Source: Gemmatimonadales bacterium (GTDB lineage Bacteria; Gemmatimonadota; Gemmatimonadetes; Gemmatimonadales; GWC2-71-9). Taken from it: DNA of 8,220 nucleotides. Below are positions 1 to 5,468 of the stretch, piece by piece (the stretch's first letter is position 1; every line of letters begins with the position of its first letter). The notes beneath the pieces were generated by a model. The model was not told the origin of the DNA and ran no database searches. It saw only the letters and a program-made list of their open reading frames with translations. The position numbers and the translations under genes are program-made. The stretch spans positions 1-8,220 of the forward strand of contig JACDDX010000064.1 in assembly GCA_013816685.1 (NCBI GenBank), given 5' to 3'.

Positions 1-672
1 GTATTGGCCGGGCGACCAAACACCGGCAAGTCCTCGCTGTTCAACGCGCTGCTCGGCACCGCGCGCGCGCTCGTCAGCGAAATCGCCGGTACAACCCGCG
101 ACTCCATCGAGGCGCACACCGACTTCCTCGGCTGGCCCGTCCTGCTGGCCGACACGGCCGGCCTCTGGGAAGCGCCCGGCACGCTGGACCGGATGGGTGT
201 CGAGGTCAGCCGGCGCTACCTCGACGCCGCCGACCTGGTGCTGCTCTGCGCCGAAGCGGGCCGGGCGCTCGAGGCCGATGAGACCGAGCTGGCGTCGAGG
301 GCCACGGTGACGATGGTGCGGACCAAGGCGGATCTGGCTGAGGACGACGGGGCGGGCGGGATCCGGGTGTCCATCGTGACCGGTGAAGGACTCGACGCAG
401 TTCGACGCGCGGTGGCCGAGCGGGTCTTCGGGGATCGGCTGTCGCCGGCGGACCTCGAACCCGGGCTCACGCGGGCGCGTCATCGCGAGGCGCTGGTCCA
501 GGCGCGCGAAGCGCTGCTGGGCGCACTGCCGCATCTGAGCGATGGTGGTGACGCGGTGCTCGCTGCCATTCAGGTCCGTGACGCAGCCACCGCGTTGGAC
601 GGAATGCTCGGGGCTGTGGATGTCGAGGAAGTGCTGGACCGGATCTTTGCGAGCTTCTGCGTGGGGAAGTGA
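1..672 (+). CDS. mnmE: tRNA uridine-5-carboxymethylaminomethyl modification GTPase MnmE, C-terminal half (5' end outside window)
   Basis: MnmE works with MnmG to build the (carboxymethyl)aminomethyl group on U34 of certain tRNAs, using a potassium-activated G domain. The frame is open from base 1, so the N-terminal tetrahydrofolate-binding and first helical domains lie upstream; 223 of roughly 450 residues are present. Counting from the first visible residue, the P-loop GRPNTGKS is at 4-11 and its Asn7 matches the potassium-ligating Asn of the family. The GTTRD loop is at 30-34, G3 DTAG at 51-54, and a G4-like TKAD at 108-111. The protein ends in FCVGK, the family's C-terminal Cys signature, and then stops with TGA. 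Three G-domain positions look unusual: Thr108 for the usual Asn of NKxD, Trp56 for the Arg after DTAGL, and Asp63 where E. coli has catalytic Glu282. The ending and domain order make the identification firm. The gene converges on the zinc-protease gene, with 9 bases between stops. Confidence 0.96.
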   Translation, partial: VLAGRPNTGKSSLFNALLGTARALVSEIAGTTRDSIEAHTDFLGWPVLLADTAGLWEAPGTLDRMGVEVSRRYLDAADLVLLCAEAGRALEADETELASRATVTMVRTKADLAEDDGAGGIRVSIVTGEGLDAVRRAVAERVFGDRLSPADLEPGLTRARHREALVQAREALLGALPHLSDGGDAVLAAIQVRDAATALDGMLGAVDVEEVLDRIFASFCVGK

Positions 673-681
673 CCCAGAGTC

Positions 682-1626
682 TCAGGCGGTCTGGATGCCG
701 CGGACCCGATCTTCGGCGAGTTGAAATTCGTGCGCCGGTGCCCTGAGCGCGTCGGCAATCCCGCGCTCAGCGACCAGCGCCTCGGTCATCCGGTAGCCGA
801 TGTAGTACCCCGCCCGTTCGGGAATCACGCGCCCGCCGACGAGTCGGGCCGACGGACTCATGCCACCCGAGAGGAAGCGGAGCCTGAAGCCGAGGCCGCT
901 GCGGTCGAGATCGGGCTCGACCACGCGACGAAGAAACGCCTCCATTTCGCGGAGGCGATGATACTGACGCTTGGGGTAGCCGAAATAGTCGGCGGGATCG
1001 AACCCGGGTGCGACCGCCTGGGCGGCGTGCACGGCGAGGCCTTCGTTGACGAGAAGCTCGCGGAGCGTCGCGCGGCTGCCGGTGGCCCAGTAGTCGTAGT
1101 AGCCGCCGAGATCGTGCACCAGCCGGTGCATGTCGCTGGCGCTGCTGGGACTGGTGTAACGGACGGCGTGCGCCAGCTCGTGTCCCGCCCAGACCGGAAT
1201 CAGGTCGGGCGAGAGTCCCATCCCGTACGTCTCCGGATTCACCCGGCCGGTGAAATGCTCGACGCAGATGAACGCGACGCCCCGGCCCCCGACGACCAGC
1301 TCGCCCGCGTTGGCGCCGCCGAGCCCCACCATGAGGTAGGTGTCGGTCGGGCGATCGACCTGCAGCACCTCCTCGGCGCGGAGCACGGCGTCCTCGGTCA
1401 GCCGTACCAGATCCACTGATTCGGCCACCGCGTGCAGGTCACTCCGGTCTGCGCGCAGCGCGGCCGAAACGACTTCGGCGGCGTGGGGGCTGTCGGGATC
1501 GAGCACGTAGTTGCGCCAGTAGGCGTCGAGGATGGGACGGTGGGCGTCGCGATAGCGCTGGTAGGCCGCCTGGCGATCGCCGGCCCTGAGGACGTCGAAA
1601 AAATCAGGCAGCAGGTTGATCAGCAC
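682..1626 (-). CDS. DUF2268-like putative zinc-dependent metalloprotease (HExxH)
   Basis: A probable soluble zinc metallopeptidase of 314 residues. With the GTG at 1626 as residue 1, the zincin motif HELAH lies at 149-153, giving two His ligands and the catalytic Glu. A second block, NEGLAVHAAQ, near 194-203 supplies a plausible third ligand, Glu195. A conserved-looking block RAGYYIGYRM lies at 271-280. This arrangement (HExxH, then EGLA, then GYxxGY near the C-terminus) resembles the DUF2268 predicted Zn-protease family; the name is from recall, without a search. No signal peptide or membrane segment is visible, so a cytoplasmic location is inferred. The frame extends three codons further to a TTG at 1635, but that TTG overlaps the predicted -10 box and has no Shine-Dalgarno, so the GTG is preferred. 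It sits downstream of the rhomboid gene but seems to have its own promoter. Substrate unknown. Confidence 0.8.
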   Translation of the reverse strand: MLINLLPDFFDVLRAGDRQAAYQRYRDAHRPILDAYWRNYVLDPDSPHAAEVVSAALRADRSDLHAVAESVDLVRLTEDAVLRAEEVLQVDRPTDTYLMVGLGGANAGELVVGGRGVAFICVEHFTGRVNPETYGMGLSPDLIPVWAGHELAHAVRYTSPSSASDMHRLVHDLGGYYDYWATGSRATLRELLVNEGLAVHAAQAVAPGFDPADYFGYPKRQYHRLREMEAFLRRVVEPDLDRSGLGFRLRFLSGGMSPSARLVGGRVIPERAGYYIGYRMTEALVAERGIADALRAPAHEFQLAEDRVRGIQTA

Positions 1627-1631
1627 GCGGC

Positions 1632-1660
1632 ACAATACGAAATGTGACGGCGCGCGTCAA
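1632..1660 (-). promoter_or_regulatory. Predicted sigma70-type promoter for a leaderless metalloprotease mRNA
   Basis: On the - strand, TTGACG (1660-1655, five of six matches to TTGACA) is followed after exactly 17 bases by TATTGT (1637-1632, four of six matches to TATAAT, keeping the TAnnnT pattern). Transcription would be expected to start 6-7 bases after the -10 box, at about 1626-1625, which is the GTG start codon itself. No Shine-Dalgarno lies upstream, so the message would be leaderless. This is a prediction from spacing and consensus only. Confidence 0.55.
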
Positions 1661-1676
1661 TGCGGCAGCGCGAGGA

Positions 1677-2519
1677 CTAGTGAAGGTCCTGCTTCTTCTG
1701 GCGGGCGACTTCGTCGAGGAAGCGGCGCTCGGCGGCCGTCAGACTCGCGATACCCTTCTCGCTGATCTTGTCGAGAACGCGATCGACTTCGGCGGCGACG
1801 GGATTGGTGTCGGCCTGACGGCGCGGGCGGATCGGGGTGACCGGCGTGCTCCGGTGTTCGGGCTCGGACGCCCCCGACTGCACCATGACCACGCGCTCGA
1901 CCGCCCTGGGCGGGCGCGCCGGCGCGCGGCGGCCCAGCGACTGAAGCCGGAAGAACACGTAGCCGAAGGCGGCGCCCCCGACGTGGGCCAGGTGCGCGGT
2001 CCCGCTGTTGGGCCAGAGCAGCGCGCCGGCGACATCGAGCGCCACCAGCACCATGACGAGTGTCCGCGCCTTGACCGGCACCGGAATGGGAAAGACGAAC
2101 AGCTCGGCATCGGGCCAGAAGAGCGCAAAGGCGAGCGTAACGCCGAGCACGGCGCCCGAGGCGCCGATGAAGGGCCGCACGTCCATCAGGGACGACAGGC
2201 CGAGCGCAAAGACGGCGGCGCCGACGCCGCAGTAGAGGTAGTAGAGGGCGAACGACCGGCCGCCCATCCGGCTCTCGACGGCGGGGCCGAAGGCGTACAG
2301 CATCAGCGAATTGAAGAAGAGGTGCAGCAGCCCGGCGTGGACGAACATGTAGGTGACAAACGTCCACGGCCGGGCGAGGGCGCTGCCGGGCGAGAACGCG
2401 AGCGCGGCGCCGAGCTCGGGCGAGGTCAGCACGGTCATAAGCAGCAGCAGCACCACCGCGTTGGCCGCGATGATGCGCCCGACCCACGGGGTCATGCGCT
2501 GATACGAAGACAGGTTCAT
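1677..2519 (-). CDS. Rhomboid family intramembrane serine protease with DUF6576-like C-terminal tail
   Basis: A 280-residue membrane protease that would cleave transmembrane substrates within the bilayer. About six hydrophobic segments lie between residues 13 and 192. The oxyanion-site pattern HAGLLHLFFN (His61, His66, Asn70) is in the second segment. The nucleophile motif GASG has Ser121 in the fourth segment, and HVGG with His179 in the last segment completes the Ser-His dyad. An ExRxG loop (ESRMGG, 82-87) precedes the third segment. After the membrane core comes a Pro/Arg-rich linker and a soluble tail, about 243-275 (DRVLDKISEKGIASL followed by TAAERRFLDE), which resembles the DUF6576 domain found on some bacterial rhomboids. 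The start is the ATG at 2519, with GAGG ten bases upstream; Met9 is another possible start but lacks such a site. It lies 52 bases after ddl, across a short repeat. Substrate cannot be inferred. Confidence 0.93.
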   Translation of the reverse strand: MNLSSYQRMTPWVGRIIAANAVVLLLLMTVLTSPELGAALAFSPGSALARPWTFVTYMFVHAGLLHLFFNSLMLYAFGPAVESRMGGRSFALYYLYCGVGAAVFALGLSSLMDVRPFIGASGAVLGVTLAFALFWPDAELFVFPIPVPVKARTLVMVLVALDVAGALLWPNSGTAHLAHVGGAAFGYVFFRLQSLGRRAPARPPRAVERVVMVQSGASEPEHRSTPVTPIRPRRQADTNPVAAEVDRVLDKISEKGIASLTAAERRFLDEVARQKKQDLH

Positions 2520-2555
2520 CGAACGGATGCCTCTACCCCCAGGACACCAACAACG

Positions 2556-2601
2556 CTACGAAAGTTTCGCCCTACGAAAGTTTCGCGCTACGAAGTTTCG
2601 G
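2556..2601. repeat. Three tandem copies of a 13-14 bp near-palindrome across the ddl stop codon
   Basis: Read on the + strand, the core CTACGAAAGTTTCG occurs exactly at 2556-2569 and 2572-2585. A third copy lacking one A (CTACGAAGTTTCG) is at 2588-2600. Two-base spacers give a 16-base period. Each core contains the inverted repeat CGAAA/TTTCG around a single central base. The array covers the last codons and stop of ddl and runs into the ddl-rhomboid gap. It is AT-richer than its surroundings. Function unknown; it could be a slippage-generated duplication, a regulator-binding array or part of a dispersed repeat family. Confidence 0.9.
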
Positions 2602-3606
2602 CAGGCGACTCGGACGGGCGGCGCGACAGATCCGTTCGCACAGGTCGGGAAACTCGATCCCCGCGGCACGGGCCGACTGCGGAAGCAGGCTGGTCGCAGT
2701 CATGCCCGGCAGCGTATTCACCTCTAAACAGAAGATCTCTCCAGACTCTGTCAAGCGAAAGTCCACCCGGGAGTACCCTCCCAGCTTGAGCGACTCGTGC
2801 GCTTGCACGCCCAGACGCCGACACTCGGCCGCGACCGGCTCCGGCAGGTCGGCCGGGAAGATCTCTTCGCTCATGCCGGGGGTGTACTTGCACTCGTAGT
2901 CGAAGATCTCGTGGCGCGGGATGATCTCGCCGACCGCCAGCGGCGCCCCGTCCAGCACGCCCACCGTCAGCTCCCGGCCGGGCACGAACCGCTCGATCAT
3001 CACCTCGTCGTCGTAGCGGCGGGCCAAGGTGACGGCGGGCTCGTACTCGCCAGCCGCCTTCACCACGCTCAAGCCGACCGTCGATCCCTGCTTGCTGGGT
3101 TTGACCACCACCGGCCACCCAAAGTCGCGCTCCACCTCGTTCCGCGCTGCGGGCGCCATCACCCAGTCGGCGGTCGGCACGCCGGCCAAGCGGAACAGGC
3201 GTTTGGAGATGTCCTTGTCCATCGCCATGCCGCTGCCGAGCCGGCCGCTGCCGGTGTAGGGGACGCCGATCATCTCGAGCAGAGTCTGGAGGGTCCCGTC
3301 CTCACCGCGGCCGCCATGGAGCGCCAGAAAGAGTACGTCCGCATCCCGCACCGCCGCCAGATTGGCGAGGCCGGAGAGCAGCAGTCCCTGTTCCAGCGAC
3401 TGCAACTGTTCGCTCGACGGCGGCATCACCCCGACGGTGCCCGACAGGAGTCTCGGCTCGTCGGCCGCAGGGATATAACCGCGGGCGGTATCCACCACCG
3501 CCACGTCGTGACCCCGCCCGCGGAGCGCGCCGATCACCTGGACCGCTGACGCGAGCGCCACGTCGCGTTCGGAGGAGGTGCCGCCGGTGAGGACGGTGAC
3601 GCGCAT
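2572..3606 (-). CDS. ddl: D-alanine--D-alanine ligase
   Basis: An ATP-grasp ligase that joins two D-alanines in the cytoplasm to make the dipeptide added to UDP-MurNAc peptides. It has 344 residues, slightly longer than E. coli DdlB (about 306). The N-terminal substrate motif GGTSSERDVAL (8-18) includes Glu13. HGGRGEDG is at 97-104. The ATP-grasp loop KPSKQGSTVGLS (169-180) includes Lys169 and Ser175. The omega-loop YECKYTPG has Lys240 and Tyr241. The Mg/substrate block with Glu295, Asn297 and NTLPGMTATS follows. Glu13, Ser175 and Tyr241 match the E15/S150/Y216 triad of DdlB. The ATG at 3606 overlaps the cbs stop as TGATG, implying translational coupling; longer upstream frames lack Ddl homology. 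The last nine residues are encoded by the tandem repeat, and the stop TAG comes from its second copy. Ddl is essential where it is the only copy, so polarity from upstream genes could matter. Confidence 0.97.
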   Translation of the reverse strand: MRVTVLTGGTSSERDVALASAVQVIGALRGRGHDVAVVDTARGYIPAADEPRLLSGTVGVMPPSSEQLQSLEQGLLLSGLANLAAVRDADVLFLALHGGRGEDGTLQTLLEMIGVPYTGSGRLGSGMAMDKDISKRLFRLAGVPTADWVMAPAARNEVERDFGWPVVVKPSKQGSTVGLSVVKAAGEYEPAVTLARRYDDEVMIERFVPGRELTVGVLDGAPLAVGEIIPRHEIFDYECKYTPGMSEEIFPADLPEPVAAECRRLGVQAHESLKLGGYSRVDFRLTESGEIFCLEVNTLPGMTATSLLPQSARAAGIEFPDLCERICRAARPSRLPKLRSAKLS

Positions 3607-5006
3607 CAGCGGGTGCCGATCATCTGCTGCAGGACGTCGTAGCGGCTCACGATCCCCACCAGCTTCCCGTCCTTCCGGACCAGCGCCGCCGGGGTCTCGC
3701 GGTTGAGCGTCGAGGCCACCCGGTCGCTGGGCATGCTCGCATCGATCTCGGGAAAGGGCGACTCCATGACCTCGCGCACCGGCCGATCGAGCAGTGACGG
3801 CTGCGCGAGCGCGCGGGTCATCAATCCCCCCTCCGTCAGCCCGCCCACCGACGTCCCGTCGTCGAGTACCGGAATCTGGCTCACGCCCCACGTGCTCATG
3901 AGGTTGAGCGCCTGCCGCACCGCCGCCGCCGGGGCGACGCTGACCAGCGGCGGAGAGCCCTGCGGCCGGCGCTCGAGCAGCTGTTCCACCGTGACGCGCG
4001 GCGCCTCCAGCATCTGGTTCTCCTGCATCCACTCGTCGTTGAACTGCTTGGAGAGGTAGCGCTCGCCGGTGTCGCAGAGGAGCGTGACGATCACGGCGTC
4101 CGGATCGTCGGTCTCCCGCGCCACCTCCAGCGCGATCGCCAGGTTCAGCCCGGTCGAGCCCCCAGCCAGGATCCCTTCCTCGCGGGCAAGCCGGCGCGCC
4201 AAGGTCAGCGAGGTCCGGTCGGGCACCTGCCGGAACTCATCCACCCAGTCGAACCAGATGGTGCTGGGGATCTTGTCGCCCCCGATCCCTTCGACCTTGT
4301 ACGGATGTCCCTCCCCCTGGGTGCGGGTGCGGTGGTACTGGGTGTAGAGCGATCCAACCGGGTCGCCCGCGATGACGTGGATGGCCGGGTTTCTCTCCTT
4401 GAGATACTTGCCGGCGCCGCTCACCGTGCCGCCGGTACCCGCGCCCGCGACGAAATGGGTGATGCGCCCGTCGGTTTGCTCCCACAGCTCGGGCCCGGTG
4501 GTGCGATAATGGACGTCGGGATTGACCTGATTGTAGAACTGATCGGCGAGGACGGCTCCCGGCGTGTCGCGGACGATCTGCTTGGCCTTCATCACATAGT
4601 GATCGGGATGATCCGGCGGCACGGCAGTCGGGGTGATGACCACCTCGGCGCCGTAGGCCTTGAGCAGGCGCACCTTCTCCTGCGACATCTTGTCGGGCAT
4701 CGTGAAGATGCAGTGGTAGCCCCGGATGGCGGCCGCGATCGCGAGCCCCACGCCGGTGTTGCCACTGGTTCCCTCGACGATGGTCCCGCCCGGCTTGAGC
4801 ACGCCCCGCGCCTCGGCATCCTCGATGATCGCCAGACCGATCCGGTCCTTGACCGACCCGCCGGGGTTGGCGTACTCGGCCTTGCCGTAAATGGGCGTCC
4901 GCAGCCCCGCGCCCATCCGCGAGAGACGAATCAGCGGCGTCCACCCGATGGTGTCGAGCACCGAAGCGTAGGGCCTCTGATGGGGAGGGGCTTGGGGAGG
5001 GGTCAT
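3606..5006 (-). CDS. cbs: Cystathionine beta-synthase-type PLP enzyme with C-terminal CBS-domain pair
   Basis: A fold-type II PLP enzyme predicted to condense serine with homocysteine to cystathionine, the first step of reverse transsulfuration. It has 466 residues. The catalytic-domain motif NPGGSVKDR (47-55) holds the Schiff-base Lys53. The cofactor-phosphate loop GTSGNTG is at 79-85, AGTGGT at 189-194, and EGIGGDKIPS at 239-248. DPVGS (215-219) resembles the DPEGS of known cystathionine synthases more than plain cysteine synthases. From about 335 to 463 come two CBS repeats, the second around VMESPFPEI to GIVSRYDVL, a likely nucleotide- or AdoMet-sensing module. There is no N-terminal heme domain. 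The ATG at 5006 has CGGAG nine bases upstream; the frame extends nine codons further without support. Without a cystathionine gamma-lyase gene in view, an O-acetylserine or mixed sulfhydrylase role is the main alternative. It begins 4 bases after the TonB-C gene and overlaps ddl by one base. Confidence 0.92.
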   Translation of the reverse strand: MTPPQAPPHQRPYASVLDTIGWTPLIRLSRMGAGLRTPIYGKAEYANPGGSVKDRIGLAIIEDAEARGVLKPGGTIVEGTSGNTGVGLAIAAAIRGYHCIFTMPDKMSQEKVRLLKAYGAEVVITPTAVPPDHPDHYVMKAKQIVRDTPGAVLADQFYNQVNPDVHYRTTGPELWEQTDGRITHFVAGAGTGGTVSGAGKYLKERNPAIHVIAGDPVGSLYTQYHRTRTQGEGHPYKVEGIGGDKIPSTIWFDWVDEFRQVPDRTSLTLARRLAREEGILAGGSTGLNLAIALEVARETDDPDAVIVTLLCDTGERYLSKQFNDEWMQENQMLEAPRVTVEQLLERRPQGSPPLVSVAPAAAVRQALNLMSTWGVSQIPVLDDGTSVGGLTEGGLMTRALAQPSLLDRPVREVMESPFPEIDASMPSDRVASTLNRETPAALVRKDGKLVGIVSRYDVLQQMIGTR

Positions 5007-5010
5007 GCGG

Positions 5011-5436
5011 TCACGCTCCGCCGCGGGGGACACGAAACTGGACCGGCTGAATGAACGGACCGGCCACCGGCCAGCCGCCGTGCAGCGCGGGTGAAAAGCG
5101 GAGCCGAGGGGCCGCGACGAGCGCCGCCGAGTCGAGGGCGGGATAACCGCTCGATTCGGCGACCCGACTGGAATCGGCCACCACCGTCCCCGCGCTGTCG
5201 GCGAAGAGCCGGAGTAGTACCCGGCCCTCGATCCGCTCCTCGAGCAGTGCCTCCGGATAGGTCACCGGCGACACGGCGTTGATCGCGACCGGCGGCTGGT
5301 CGGCCTGCGAGCCGCGCGCGCCCGGCCCTTCGACCGGCAGACCGACCGTCCCGTCGGGCCGGCGCTGATCGCATGCCAGCGCGAAGACCGCAAGACCGAT
5401 CGGAAGGGTGAGCGTGAGGGAAACGTTAAGGCGCAT
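5011..5436 (-). CDS. Small probable lipoprotein with TonB C-terminal domain
   Basis: A 141-residue exported protein. Residues 1-22 form a signal peptide (MRLNVS, a hydrophobic run, then FALAC) with probable lipid-modified Cys22. A Gly/Pro/Gln-rich linker covers about 25-55. A TonB-C-type domain fills about 60-136: a YPEALLEERIEGRV strand-helix start, ADSAGTVV, the ESSGYPALDSAAL helix, and the RLRFSPALHGGWPV to PVQFRV end. Classical TonB delivers energy from ExbBD to outer-membrane receptors; here there is no ordinary N-terminal transmembrane anchor and no exbBD nearby, so energy transduction is not established. Asp at position +2 after the Cys would favour inner-membrane retention if the E. 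coli Lol rule applies. The start ATG at 5436 has only a weak AGG nine bases upstream. It lies 32 bases after mutS and 4 before cbs, so it is probably co-transcribed. Confidence 0.82.
   Translation of the reverse strand: MRLNVSLTLTLPIGLAVFALACDQRRPDGTVGLPVEGPGARGSQADQPPVAINAVSPVTYPEALLEERIEGRVLLRLFADSAGTVVADSSRVAESSGYPALDSAALVAAPRLRFSPALHGGWPVAGPFIQPVQFRVPRGGA
5016..5020 (-). promoter_or_regulatory. Ribosome-binding site that fixes the cbs start
   Basis: CGGAG on the - strand lies nine bases before the ATG at 5006, inside the last codons of the TonB-C lipoprotein gene. It favours this ATG over the longer in-frame start at 5033, which would overlap the upstream gene by 23 bases. Confidence 0.6.
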
Positions 5437-5468
5437 GGCGGAAACCTATTCAGCCGGTCCGCCCGCGG

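Noticed and set aside
673..681. Shared terminator between convergent mnmE and metalloprotease genes
   Set aside because: Only nine bases separate the stops, and no hairpin followed by a T-run is visible there.
721..1419. A 232-codon + strand frame opposite the zinc protease
   Set aside because: Antisense shadow; the - strand has HELAH, the EGLA block and a good promoter.
1644..2789. A 381-codon open frame on the + strand across the rhomboid gene and ddl end
   Set aside because: It is antisense to two recognised proteins, is low-complexity and charged, and crosses the short repeat. No motif or ribosome site supports it.
2797..3549. A 250-codon + strand frame opposite ddl
   Set aside because: The sense strand has complete D-Ala-D-Ala ligase motifs; the + frame is His/Arg-rich with no domain.
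3607..4032. N-terminal extension of ddl reaching to 4032
   Set aside because: The added residues are out-of-frame translation of cbs. Ddl homology begins at the Met encoded at 3606, which overlaps the cbs stop.
4305..5054. A 249-codon + strand frame opposite cbs
   Set aside because: Antisense to the PLP-binding domain with conserved Lys and cofactor loops; no support of its own.
5443..5448. A TAGGTT box six bases before the TonB-C gene start, as a second leaderless promoter
   Set aside because: No convincing -35 element lies 16-18 bases upstream, an AGG is available as a weak ribosome site, and the gene sits inside a tight operon.
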